A stretch of 64,000 bases of DNA from Juglans regia (taxonomy: Eukaryota; Streptophyta; Magnoliopsida; Fagales; Juglandaceae), in NCBI RefSeq assembly GCF_001411555.2, contig NC_049914.1:13904798-13968797 (forward strand). The letters are read 5' to 3'. The notes below the pieces were generated by a model that was not told the DNA's origin, did no database searches, and saw only the letters and a list, made by a program, of their open reading frames with translations. Positions 22,287-33,581 of the stretch are shown piece after piece. Made by a program: the position numbers and the translations under genes. Every line of letters starts with the position of its first letter. Position 1 is the stretch's first letter.

Positions 22287-23344
22287 TGTTAACCGAGTCA
22301 AACTCAAACTCGTCGATACCCTCTCCCAAGTCTCTCTATAAATATATCCCTCCAGTGTGTTATTTGGAAAAAAACCATAAACCTCCAAAAGTACAGAGTC
22401 CGAACCCAAGATACCCAGTCCAGCACCATGATCGATTTTGTTTCAAAAATTTTAAGAAGCAACACTACAAGATAAATAGTTTGATCATAAATTAGGGTTG
22501 GTATATGTTAGCTATATATATTATTATTATAGTCAGTTCTTTAGAAGTTAGTGTTCACGTACCACACATGTCATGATATTTGCAAGTACGTCATTTGTCA
22601 CATTTCATTCCACATATTATAGTATATATTATGCATCTCATGTATCTCACATTGCACATAAGGCATATAAGCTTTCAAAAGATCAAGTGTAAGATATTTT
22701 CAGAACAGTTATTCAGATAATCATTCAGATGCATGGTACCAATGCGATTTATGGGTGAATGTGCAAACCATGGTGCTAAGTGTAGTCCACCATAATATGT
22801 TAGAATACTATTAGCAGCTCCCCTTATGACCTCAGGATGTGAGTCAGTGCACAACGTTGCACATAGGGTTAAGTGTGTGGGCCAGTAAAATAAGTAAGAT
22901 AAGCCAAGATTAGTCATGCGTGACATAAACATACGTATGAATAATCATGATTTTAATTCTTTGCATGAAATATTTTATAAAAACATTATGTTAAGTATGT
23001 TTACGTTATGATGAGTTTCTTACTGAGTCATCGACTCATTTTAGTTTACTTTTATGTTTTTAAATTACCCAAACTTAGAATTTATGAAGATAGAGCTGCA
23101 AGGTGAGACTTAGTTCAGAGAGGTGTGACAATAGCCTAGATCATATACGCAGATGATAAGTTATGATTTTATAGTATAAACTTCGAGAAATTTTAATAAT
23201 TGTTTCCGTGTACTCTCTTTTAGAATTTTAATATTTTTAATAAAGAATGATTATATTATAAAGAATCTTTATACTTAATGCTTCTTTAAAAATAAAAGAA
23301 AATATTTTTAAATTAAAGACATTAATATCACTACGGCTCTCGAG

Positions 23345-25494
23345 TGTAGAGAGAAGGGGTTCGTTCCAGTCCAAAAAGTCCCCTCCCTAAAGACTGACCA
23401 GGCTGGAACTAATTCACCCCTACTTGAAAAGAACTTAAAGGAAGGAAAATTTTGAAATTCACGTTTTACTTTGATTGCTGCTTTATCATCCTTTTATGAT
23501 GAGCACTCGAGAATTTATTAAGCAGTGATAATTAGTGGGCCATTTCCAATTTCGATAATGGTTTTGGGAGACATGGGACAGCCGGGTAAAATCATCATTT
23601 GCCCCTAAAGGTCAAGCGTGGCAACTTACTATACGACCCAAAATTAAAAGACAGCACGAGGGTACCACAATAATAATGTAAATAGAAGAGAGACATCGTT
23701 GGATAAATATCTCTAAGAATTCTTATAAGAGAAAAATAGTACTAATTTTAATCTTAGATTTTATCATATTTAATTGCACTAGTTTATCTTATATAGTTGA
23801 AGTGTCTTCTTATATCAACTGCTTAAATTAAAAGCAAATTAAAACAATGTACATCAGCCTATGATCAACTGAGAATCACCAAATTCAGAATGAATAACAA
23901 TATTTTTTTATTCGAACTTTAAGCATCTAGAGTGGGGAGGAGATATAAATATCTAAATAAATCTTCTACCATTTATTGTTGCCTATGCAAATTTCTTAAA
24001 ATCAATAATACTAGATACAGTCTTGAGATGTATAAGTCTTGCGCATTCTTTCTGAAAAAAAGTATGGTCTATTATTAAAAAATATTTTTTTCATGTGAGT
24101 CTCATATTTACTTATTTTTTTCAAATTGATTGTTTGAATTTACACAATCTAAGACTGTAAATATCATTTCTTAAATGCTATTGCTTGAACAATTAATATT
24201 ATTATAAAATGGATTTCCTTTTACAATTTAAGTGATTCAAATTCAAATTGGTCAACAATTCCGGTCATTCGATGAACTTGGAGAGAGCTTATCATGAGCT
24301 GACTACCGATTGATGGGGTTAAACGAAGACACTTAAATTAGAGTGGAGCCCAATCCACTTAAACGAAGACCCGATTTGTCCGAAAGACTTTACCGGGCCC
24401 GCTCCGCCATAGTCGGGCTCATTGGGTTAAGTCTGAAGTTGAGTTTATACTTGTTTTTAGAAAAGAGCAAAAAAATAAAAACGAATCCGAGCCGAATAGT
24501 ACAAGTAGGGTTGGTTTGGTGCTTTTTGGTGACCGGGTTGGATCGGGTCCAGACCCGAGTTGGGCTGGTCGGTTTGCAGGCCTACTACATTCTATAAAGA
24601 GGGGGTAATGGGTAATAAATAATGGATGGTTTATATTTTTATTTATAAAAAATGGATGATTGTTCTAACATTCTCCTTGTTCAATTCGCTGTGTGCTACT
24701 ATTGTGGACCCAAAGAAGCGGGCTCTTAATGGCCCGTTATTGGGTTTACTGGGTTGTGCTGGGCTCATTGGAGATGGGCTTCTGGTTTTATACAAGAAAA
24801 CAACTTCATGTTAAATGTAAAAGAGAAATAATACTTGCAATCGTAAGTGTACAAACGCCGTGCAATTATTTTAAAAAAAGTAAATAAATATAGAACCCAC
24901 ATGAAAATAAATTAATTTTTTAACAGTGGACCATACTTTTTTTCAAAGCGACTACACGACGTTTGCGTATTCTACGACTGTATGTAATATTACTCAATGT
25001 GAAAATAGATACTTTCAAATTACCATGCCCATGACATGCTTGCTAGGCATGTCAAGGGTCATGACATGCCGGAATAAGTAGCATTTAAAGGGATATATAT
25101 ATGTCAAAGTCAAAAACTCAATATCCCCAGAAAGATTTGAAACCACTTGCGTATGCATAGTGAGAATAAAAATTAAAAAAACGAAACGCTGCCGCTGAGA
25201 TCAGCAACAACTAACGTTACTTGCTCTTTTGTTGACAATACATTTGATGATCTGCGATAATAGATAAGCCGCCAAGTAATGTCACGAATGATGTCAAAGA
25301 CTTTCTTTAAAGCAATGAATATTGCGCGTGATTTTATAAGACAAAACTGCTTTGTTCCATTCAAGATAAAAGCCAATTTTCTTTCCAGGCTTCTTACGCT
25401 CGTGTGAGCAACTGCATGCGTCAACATCTAATTCATTTCATTTCTAATTTAGATATAATTAATTTGAATGTATAGTTTCTGATATTTTAGGACT
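23345..25494. other. Unannotated AT-rich DNA
   Basis: No gene recognised. A segment at 24340-24590 is rich in gggtt/cccga phrases resembling the subterminal parts of degraded hAT elements, but no ends could be defined. Confidence 0.35.
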
Positions 25495-25502
25495 AATAGA
25501 AC

Positions 25503-25915
25503 TAGGGGTGGTAATATATGACACGTTTCTTAAACCTAGCAAAAAATAAATGGGTTTAAATTTGATATAAATGGATTTGAGTCAAAACAGGTTGATCCAA
25601 TAAGACACAATTCGTAAATAGGTCAATCGTGGGTTAACTTGTGAAGCATGCTGTATAATAAGAATAAATTTTATTTTTAAATTTTATAAATTCTTAGTTT
25701 TATATGCATTTTTTAGTTATTGGAGTATAATATTAATATTAGTATTTGACGACTTAATATCTCAAACTATTAATTTTTTTTTGTTAATGTGTAATTTTAT
25801 TTTATGGGAATATTAATTTTTTGATGTATTATTAGTCTGGATATTGAATATAAAATATTTTATCATGAATCCATTTGTAATTGTGAATGATTTATATAGT
25901 TATTTATGTGTTATA

Positions 25916-25960
<45 letters not shown>

Positions 25961-26245
25961 GAAATTATATTCATTGGGTTAAGAAAATAAAGATATGGGT
26001 GAACTCAATCTATTTATATGAAATGAGTTAAATGGTTAGTGTTGAGGTTCACCCAATAAAACCTAATTATTAACCGAATTAAGCAAGTTGTATCATGTCA
26101 CTCGTTATTTATATAGATCGTATTAGGGTTTTAGAATCTAATTCATTTAATTAAATCGGGTTGTATTAGGATTGACCCATATAATATAATACTTATGATT
26201 TGATACGATACAAACACAATCCGTGAATATAGATTGCTACCCCTA
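25503..26245. mobile_element. Non-autonomous hAT element, 743 bp
   Basis: The left end TAGGGGTGGTAATATATGAC and the right end read inverted, TAGGGGTAGCAATCTATATT, form imperfect terminal inverted repeats. The flanking 8 bp are aatagaac (25495-25502) and aatagaat (26246-26253), a 7 of 8 TSD. An 8 bp TSD is the hAT hallmark. No transposase is encoded. A TA-rich microsatellite fills about 25918-25962. Confidence 0.8.
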
Positions 26246-26253
26246 AATAGAAT

Positions 26254-27385
26254 TTATCCTTAATTAGGTTAGGTAGGTACAACTTGGTTTATACATAAGA
26301 AAAAAATATATTTTGTATACACGATTGTCTCGATCTTCCAGAATTGTATTGGTACTTTAATAATGGAGTGATAAAACAAATACACTAAGCATCATCTTTT
26401 GTTCAAATTCAATTCATTGATGAATTTGTTTATTGTATGTGTGACGTTGTTTATAAATTATTTGAGAGAATAATATAATTCATAATCTCGGATTCATTAG
26501 GATTTTACAGCTTCTACTCTAATCTATCAAAATTAATATATTGCAATCTTAGATTATGGAAAGCTGACAGTTTACATATCAATTTAATGATGAGATTAAA
26601 ATTAGGTGACGCTACATAATTTTTTTTTTAATGATTTAAGATATAAATTGCAAAATTCTTAAATAATTAGAAGATGGAGTCTTTAATAATTTCAGCTGGG
26701 AAACGACTACGTTTACTTTTTTACTTTTTTTATTTAGATCATTCAAACCGAAAGGGAAGCAAGCCACAAAAAAGCCGCACAATGTCAAGTACGTTATACA
26801 TTGGTCTGAGTAAGAAACGCGTTCATTATTTTTACCGACATAAGAGGAGGGGGAAAAAAACAAGGAAAAAGGCCTACATCTGTCACGCTAAAACACTCAT
26901 GTTGTCGTCACATCGGTCCGGTCCAAAAAGTGTCTGTAGATTCTGGATTTGGTCTCTTTCACGCTGTTATGGGGGGGACGACCGAGAGTCGAGTCAGCTG
27001 AGATAGATGCTAAACCGTATTTTAGATAATAATAATAATAATAAAATAGTTGCCGAATATATTGAAATAATATTAAATAATTTATAAATAGTACTGAATT
27101 GTCTATAAATAATAATAAACTATTTATGAATAGAATTAAAAATAGTTTGAAAAAGTTTAGCTCTCAAGTCTAGGGTTGTAAGGTGGTCGTTCGAGACCAT
27201 GAAATTACAAATTTTCGGTAAATCCCATCCCGGGACCGGACCGACCGAATAGGAAAATACATGTTTTTAAATATATTATATATATTATTTATATAATAAT
27301 TGTATAATTAATTATATAATTTTTATCTAGCTTATCACTATTAATAATATAAAATTTTTAAATATGTAATTAAAAATTAATATTC
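26254..27385. other. AT-rich spacer
   Basis: Nothing protein-like is supported. The 110-codon frame at 26674-27006 has no domain or plant-protein character. At 27171 the phrase ctagggttgtaagg with downstream cccgggaccgg resembles a hAT-type end, without a partner. Confidence 0.35.
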
Positions 27386-27850
27386 TATCAATTAACCTAT
27401 CACCAATTTACCATTAACTAATTAATAACATCTACATCTATGATCTAATTAAAGTTATTAGATAATATTTTTATAAAATACCTAAGTTGCAAGTGAGTAT
27501 AAAACAATTACAAATATTATTGTAATTAACTAATGTATGATATCAATTAATTTACCTATCACCAATTCACTATTAACTAATTACTAACATCTACATCTAT
27601 GATCTAATTAAAATTATTAAATAATTTTTTTTTGTAAAATATCTAAGTTGCAAGTAAATATAAACAATTAAAAATATTAATGTAATTAACTAATGTATGA
27701 TATCAATTAACTAACATATCACCAATTCACTATTAACTAATTACTAATATCTACATTTATGATCTAATTAAAGTTATAATTTATTAGATAAATATTTTGT
27801 AAAATACCTAAGTTGCAAGTAAATATAAAGTATGTATGAACCTATGGTCA
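27386..27850. repeat. ~155-160 bp tandem repeat, three copies
   Basis: Copies begin at tatcaattaa at 27386, 27541 and 27701. Each contains caccaattcactattaac, catctacat, tatgatctaatta and acctaagttgcaagt. It is AT-rich and non-coding. The LINE at 27863 entered just past the third copy. Confidence 0.85.
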
Positions 27851-27865
27851 ATGACAATTGTTGAA

Positions 27866-29704
27866 AGTAAACATGGCAAAAGCATATGATCGTGTTGATT
27901 GGAATTTCTTGATAAGGGTTATGAAGAGTTTTGGATTCTTGGCCCAATTTTGTGATCTGATTTTTTTCTGTATATCTAGCCCATGGTATTCGGTTATGAT
28001 GAATGGGACAACAAAAGGTTTTTTTCTGGGTGGCCGTGGTCTTCGACAAGGTGATCTTTTATCTCCCTATTTGTTTATTATTCAGCAGGAGATTCTTTCC
28101 AGGTTAATCCACCGTAGTGTGGTTGAGAATAGATTTGGGCATTTTCATCAGGCCCGAGGTACGCCTATTATTTCTCATTTAATGTATGCTGATGATGTGG
28201 TTATTTTTTCTAATGAAAGTCAAAGATCGGTCCGGGTGCTCCAAAGTATCTTGAATCAATATGAAAGATGGTCGGGTCAGGCCATTAATAAACAAAAGTC
28301 CGCCCTATATTGTTCGAATAAAATATCTTCTACTCGCAAGCGTTGTCTTCTTCAGAGTACAGGTTTTGTGGAGGGGCATTTCCCTTTTTGATACCTTGGA
28401 GTTCCCATTATTTTGGGGCATCTAAAAATTTTAGACCTTGAATGCATGATCGATAAAGTGAGACAAAAATTAAGTGGTTGGAAAATGCGGCTGCTATCTT
28501 CTGGAGGGAAATTGATTTTATTACGTCATGTCATTTCTAGTATGGCCCTTCACCTTTTTGCTATTTTACAGGTCCCTCAAGCAGTAATTAATAAGATCCA
28601 TCAGCTGATGAGTTCTTTCTTTTGGGGTGAATCTAATGGGAAAGATAAAAAAAAATAGGTGGCTTGGAAAACTATTTGTAGTCCTGTGATGGAAGGCGGG
28701 CTGGGGTTGAGGCATTTCATGGACAATCAGACATCTCTGCATATGAGGTTAGCTTGGAATCTTTTGTAAGGTAACTCTCTCTGGGCAAATTTTTTTAAGG
28801 CTAAATATATGGGTTCGAAATCATGGTTGCTTATTGATGTTGATAAAGGCTCCAGATTTTGGAGAATGGTTGCTCATTGTGTTCCTTTGATTTTGAATAA
28901 TACTAAATGGAGAGTTAAAATGTTGACATTTTTTTCTGGTATGATAAATGGAGGAACAATGGTCCTTTGTACAATAAAAGGCCGATTATGGGTCACCCTT
29001 TGCTAAAAATTAAAGAGTGTTGGTTGTCTAATAATTGGAATGTTAATCTCCTAGAGAATTTGGTCGGATTAGAGAATGTGGATGATATTGTTGCCTCTTT
29101 ATCTGGGCAAAATTCGGAAAAAGATGTTCTAGTTTGGACTCCATCTGAGACAGGTATGTTTTCTACCAAATCTGCTTGGCATTCTTGGATTTGGCAAAAA
29201 CATGTTCCTCTAAAAATGTCTATTCATTTTTGGAAGGTTTAGCATAGGGCTTTGAGTATTGATGACAGACTGCGTCGTGTTGGCATTCCTATTGTTTCCA
29301 AATGTGATTGTTGTATTGCAGGGCATTATGAAGACATTAATCATGTTCTCATTGAGGGAGATTTTTCAAAACAGATATGGTCCTTTTTTGGTAACCTTTT
29401 TGGACTTCCGGTTGGTAGTAACTGGAAGTTGCATGTCTCCTCTTGGTTCAGGCGTGCTCAGACTAATTCTCAGGTAGGTATTATTATTGGTTTATTACCT
29501 GTCATCATTACTTGGAGAATTTGGAGAAGGCGTTGTCTAGCTCGAATGGAGGGCAAAGTGGAAGCTCAAGACGCGGTCATTAAATCCATTTGTATTTGGA
29601 TTGGTACTCTTTGTCAAGTTGAAAATCCTCATAATTTATCCCGATATGATGCCATGATTCTTGAGGCCTTACAGATTCAACTGGTCCCGTTAAAGGTAAG
29701 GTGA
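27866..29704 (+). pseudogene. LINE reverse transcriptase, truncated and interrupted
   Basis: The enzyme would copy the LINE RNA at the target site. The frame starts mid-domain, retains the GRGLRQGDLLSPYLF block and the YADD catalytic pair, and continues with stops into KKLSGWK-type connection sequence and the cysteine-containing region. Missing N-terminal motifs and at least four in-frame stops make it non-functional. Confidence 0.88.
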
Positions 29705-29728
29705 TGCAAATTAGTCAAGTGACATAAA

Positions 29729-30223
29729 CCACCTTCAGGGTGGGTTAAATTGAATACAGATGATAGTAGTCTTGGGAACCCGGGTGCTAGTAGTATTGGT
29801 GGAGTTATTAGAAATGAGCAGGGTCGGCTTATGCAGGCTTTCACATCTCCTATTGGTCATGGCACAAATAATAAAGCGGAGTTATTAGCGCTCCTAACTG
29901 GTTTGCGACTTTGCAGATCTCTCCATATTCTGAATGTGATTGTAGAGGTTGATTCTTTGGTGATTATCTCTTGGTGGAATAGGGGGAGATGTGGGATTTG
30001 GTACTTGGAGGATTATTGGGAGGAAATTGTTAGCTTGGCTCAAGTCATTACTTGTCGGTTTCAACACGTGTTACGAGAAGGAAATAAGATGGCAGATTGG
30101 TTGGCAAAGAAGGGTGCAAATGGCTTCGATTTGACCTTTACTAATAATTCTATTTTGCCTCGGGTCCTTAGAGGTTTATTGCGTTTGGATTTGTCTGATA
30201 TTCCATCATTAAGATGTCGGTGA
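29729..30223 (+). pseudogene. LINE RNase H domain
   Basis: The longest clean part of the LINE. It shows WVKLNTDDSSLGNPGASS (first aspartate; the usual DG is DD here), NKAELLALLTGL (glutamate), VEVDSLVI (aspartate) and LREGNKMADWLAKKG (last aspartate), so all four catalytic acids are present. It would remove the RNA strand during reverse transcription. It has no start codon of its own and is the C-terminus of the pol reading frame. The same domain is seen at 1626-1928. Confidence 0.88.
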
Positions 30224-30464
30224 GTTTCATTGATATTGGTAGTTTTTTTTTTTTGTGGTCTCTTTTAAAGTCTTGTTTTGTTGTGACTCCTTTATAGGAT
30301 TATTTTTTGTTGTTCATTGCGTTACGTTTGTTGGTTGGGTTTAGTCTTTGATTGTAACCACGGTATTCTTCCGCTATAAGTAATGGCTTATTAATAAAAT
30401 TAGGACGGGGTCACTATTGGACATGTGACTTCCGGCTCTTCTAAAAAAAAAAATGACAATTGTT

Positions 30465-31430
30465 TATGAGCTACACAAAATGCAAAAAGTTTAATATAGC
30501 TCATTTTGCATTAACTATCATAATACATTAACATACTCTAAGTTAGTAACAAATTAGCAATTAACATCATAAATATAAATATAATTAATTATTTTTGAAT
30601 GAGTTAATTAAATAATCCACATTAAATAGTTTACTTAATTTTAATTTTACTAATTTAAATATTTTTCTTTATCAATTTATGTGCCAAAAAGATAAAAGAA
30701 TTAAAAGAAGGCTCTTACTCATTAAAAAAAGGGTGTCGTTTAGTGTAAAATTGGATCTAAACGGCGCCATTTAGGTCCAGTGGGAAGCAAAATTAAAACT
30801 GAGTTGCGTGAAACGTCTTTTCACACAACTCAATTTTTAGTTAATAATTTGTCTGTTGAAACAGCGACGTTTATGATTATTTTCAATCCAAACGACATCG
30901 TTTAAACATAATTTAGCATGTTATGAGAATCCCCTCCTTTGCGGGCGTGAATCCCAATTCCCTCCCATTCTCTCACACTCTCTCTCAATTCTCATGCAAA
31001 CGGCCAAACTCTAGTAAAGCAGACTCTTTCTCAGTTCTCTCTTTCTCTTAGTTCTCACACTCCCAATTCCCTCCCATTCTCTCACACTCGCAAGAAGTTT
31101 GAGCGGCAAACTTATGGGGCTGAATAGCAGCACCCTTTTCATTAAATTGGCAAAGGTTTAAAGGAAAAATTTAAAATAGGGATAAGTAGAAAACAATTGT
31201 TGCACTACCATTGTTTTTGCTTTTGGATTTTCACTACCATTGTTTAGCTTGTGGAGTTGTAAAATCTCATCAATTAGCTCCTTTGTTAATTAATAAGATG
31301 GAATGCTGACAAATAAATTCTATAAAAACTAAAAAGATCATTTTATAAAGCAAATAAATCATTTAAAAAGTCAATTTGTTATTTGACAGTACTAGTGGAT
31401 GGGATTTTCTCCTCTCTTTGGCTCCAGTAA
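30465..31430. other. AT-rich upstream region with a 28 bp repeat
   Basis: No gene. The string cccaattccctcccattctctcacactc occurs twice (from about 30950 and 31066), and two inverted acg-rich phrases (about 30765 and 30890) suggest a small degraded element. Confidence 0.4.
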
Positions 31431-31433
31431 AGA

Positions 31434-31613
31434 GATTTGGATAGTGAGTTGAAATGAGATTAGATGAAAGTTGAATAAAATATTGTTAGAATATAATTTT
31501 TTTTTTTAGAATTTAAAAAAATGAAATTGTTTATTTTATTTTGTATGAAAATTTTAAAAAATTATAATGATTAAATGAGATAGAATGAGATGAAAATCTC
31601 TCTCAATCCAAAC
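31434..31613. mobile_element. MITE copy 1 (GAGAT family)
   Basis: ~180 bp, ends atttggat and atccaaac inverted. The interior has gttgaataaaatattgttagaatat, attgtttattttattttgt and blocks of gagatgaga. This is the same family as the copies at 44594, 45171, 46865, 47435 and 56903. It lies ~600 bp upstream of the pseudokinase start. Confidence 0.75.
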
Positions 31614-32027
31614 AACTCCGGGTGGTTAAAGAGTGCCAGCCATAGGCAACGAGCCACTATCATTCAAATTATGATTGGATTGAGATATATGTGCCATTAA
31701 GATCAATGGAAGATGTTTTAATAATCGAGTTTATTTTTTTGTGCAAATATGTTTAAACTAAGCCGAGAAAACTTTTGGAAGAAATTGCAAAAGAAATAGT
31801 TAGAATATGTTTGGAAGGAACAATACTAAATATAATTTAAAAGTATTTAAGTGTTGTGTATTTTATTTAAAAATTCGTTTGAAAATCAGTTCGAAACAAT
31901 CAAGAGCATAAACAACCATTATATCGGCCGAAAAGCTCAAAAGTAATGGAATCTGTAAAGTGAAAACACAATCAACACTCTCAGAGTGGAGAGGGGCTGT
32001 TAGAGCACTACTAAGAATATAGACACT

Positions 32028-32210
32028 CCCCCCCCCCCGCCCCCCGTCTTTTACTTTTCCACCAAATTGCCCACTTCCACCACGTGCGCCCTATTTCCAA
32101 ACCAATCCCATCATCTTCTCTCTCTCTCTTCTTCGAGTCCTTTCCCTTTCCCTATACTCCGAACAACTTCAAAAGGAAAACGGAAAAATAAATCTTCTTT
32201 CTTGCGCTGA
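32028..32210 (+). promoter_or_regulatory. Leader/proximal promoter of the pseudokinase gene
   Basis: Holds an almost pure C tract (32028-32045), a G-box core CACGTG (32081-32086) and a CT-rich stretch (32112-32132) typical of plant 5' leaders. No clear TATA box was seen. The transcription start cannot be fixed from the sequence. Confidence 0.4.
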
Positions 32211-33581
32211 ATGCCCATGTGCAAATCCAAAATGGCCATCGACGCTGCCCTTCCTACCTCTGCCCCTCGCACTTCCCGCACCCCTCGCTCTTCCAAATCC
32301 AGACCCACTTCCACCCCCTTCGTCAGCGTCTCCTCGTCTTCATCCGCCGACCCTTCTACCTCCAATACCACCGGCGGCGCTCTCTACCCCTCCACAACTT
32401 CCACTACCTCCAGCTCCCGCACCTCCCTCTCCGGCCTCCGCCACTCCCTCCCCGAGAACCCCCACATCTATGACTACTCTGAGATCTGCTCCGCCACCAA
32501 CAACTTCCTCTCCGATACCTACACCTCCGCCTCCTCCACCCGCTCCTGGCACTGCACTCTCCGTGGCAAAGACGTCCTCGTTTTCCAGCGCAAGTTCCGC
32601 CGCAGCATCGACATGCCCCACCTCAGACAACTCCTTTCCGTTATTTGCCGAAGCCACCACGGCAGCATAATTAAGCTCCTCGGCGCTTCCGTCTCCGGCG
32701 TCCACATTTTTCTCGTCTACGACTTCGTCGTCGGCGCCAACCTCTCCGACTGTCTGCGAAATCCCAGGAACCGGAGTTTCACCGTGCTCTCCACCTGGAT
32801 TTCCAGAATGCAAATCGCCACGGATTTGGCGCACGGCCTCGATTACATTCACCACAAAACGGGGCTCAACATGAGACTAGTCCACAATCACATCAAGAGC
32901 AGCAGTATCGTAGTCACCGAGCCTTCTTTCAACGTCAAGATTTGCCATTTCGGTGCCGCACAACTCTGCGGCGAGATCGACGAGGACCAAGGTCAAGAAG
33001 ACCGCGCTTCGGGTTCGAGTGCGAGTTACAAGGCCGAAATCCAGGAGGTCTCAGAGGAAGAGGATTCAAAAAAGAAGTCGATTTCGAAATTGAAGCGATC
33101 GGACAGTCGAAAGCAGCAATTTGAAGGCGTGAGGGGGTACATGTCGCCGGAATTCCAATCCACCGGTATACCGACGCAAAAGTCGGATGTGTACGCGTTT
33201 GGGATCGTAATCTTGGAGCTACTGACGGGAGAGGAGCCTTTGAAGTTCAAATATGAAAAGGGTGATTACGTGAGGACGTCGGTAATAGACACGGCGAGAA
33301 TGGCGATTGAAGGTGGCGGTAGCGGCGACGGCGACGATGGGAAAGGTATGGAGTGGAGGCTGAGACGGTGGGTGGATAGCAAATTGAGGGACTCGTTCCC
33401 AGTGGAGGTGGTGGAGAAGTTGACACGTCTAGCACTGGATTGCGTACACGTGGATCCAGATGAGCGGCCCAACATGGGACGCGTGGCGGGAAAGATCTCT
33501 AAGATGTATTTGGAATCTAGGATTTGGTCCGACAGCGTCCGAATGCCTGCCAATATTTCTGTCTCATTTGCACCCAGATAG
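32211..33581 (+). CDS. Receptor-like-kinase-type pseudokinase, intronless
   Basis: 456 residues, one exon. Residues 1-80 are a Ser/Thr/Pro-rich low-complexity tail with no signal peptide or membrane segment, so the protein is probably cytosolic. The start has three nearby Met codons (residues 1, 3, 8); the first is used here. A protein-kinase fold follows from about residue 85: beta-3 lysine region VLVFQRKF, subdomain VIa LAHGLDYIHH, a catalytic loop reading LVHNHIKSSSIVV, an activation segment starting KICHFGAA and ending YMSPEF, then SDVYAFGIVILELLTGEEPL and DPDERPNMG. The HRD aspartate is replaced (HNH), the DFG aspartate is His (HFG), the catalytic-loop Asn is Ser, and no glycine-rich loop is seen. 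It should not transfer phosphate and probably acts as a scaffold or allosteric partner. Closest in style to the plant LysM-RLK/RLCK kinase domains, without LysM. The exact subfamily is uncertain. Confidence 0.92.
   Translation: MPMCKSKMAIDAALPTSAPRTSRTPRSSKSRPTSTPFVSVSSSSSADPSTSNTTGGALYPSTTSTTSSSRTSLSGLRHSLPENPHIYDYSEICSATNNFLSDTYTSASSTRSWHCTLRGKDVLVFQRKFRRSIDMPHLRQLLSVICRSHHGSIIKLLGASVSGVHIFLVYDFVVGANLSDCLRNPRNRSFTVLSTWISRMQIATDLAHGLDYIHHKTGLNMRLVHNHIKSSSIVVTEPSFNVKICHFGAAQLCGEIDEDQGQEDRASGSSASYKAEIQEVSEEEDSKKKSISKLKRSDSRKQQFEGVRGYMSPEFQSTGIPTQKSDVYAFGIVILELLTGEEPLKFKYEKGDYVRTSVIDTARMAIEGGGSGDGDDGKGMEWRLRRWVDSKLRDSFPVEVVEKLTRLALDCVHVDPDERPNMGRVAGKISKMYLESRIWSDSVRMPANISVSFAPR

Larger units (their letters stand above)
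16117..23344 (+). mobile_element. LTR retrotransposon, interior deleted, 3' LTR interrupted
   Basis: The 5' LTR is 16117-18007 (TGTAACAACTC to GGGATGTTACA). Next comes TTGGCATTAGAGCC at 18009, a two-mismatch version of the initiator-Met tRNA primer site. Only ~880 bp of interior remains. Just before the second LTR (starts 18887, TGTAATGACCC) is ggacgaaattttcataaggagaggagt: the last codons of a chromovirus-type pol (KDEIF) followed by a polypurine tract. The second LTR matches the first through 23344 (ggctctcgag), where it is cut ~70 bp short. It is interrupted at 19295-22286 by another element. Chromovirus affiliation is inference from the pol tail. Confidence 0.82.
27863..30452 (+). mobile_element. 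5'-truncated LINE with RT remnant and RNase H, A tail and TSD
   Basis: The element begins inside the reverse-transcriptase domain and ends with an A tail (30443-30453). The 12 bp TSD atgacaattgtt is perfect at 27851-27862 and 30453-30464. Order: RT palm (MAKAYDRVDW near the start, LMYADDVVIF at about 28180-28210), the thumb/connection (YLGVP near 28395), the zinc-binding region after RT (near 29260-29360, CDCC), and RNase H. In-frame stops occur at 28388, 28657, 28766 and 29240. The endonuclease and ORF1 were never copied in. Plant L1 elements with a C-terminal RNase H are a known clade. Confidence 0.93.

Noticed and set aside
26674..27006. 110-codon frame
   Set aside because: Composition and lack of any motif suggest chance; no promoter or splice context.
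27181..27200. tRNA-like phrase ggtcgttcgagacc
   Set aside because: Resembles a T-arm, but no acceptor stem, anticodon arm or A box is present nearby.
32340..32855. 171-codon frame antisense to the pseudokinase
   Set aside because: A Gly/Ala/Glu-rich shadow of the GC-rich, Ser/Pro-rich coding strand; no domain.
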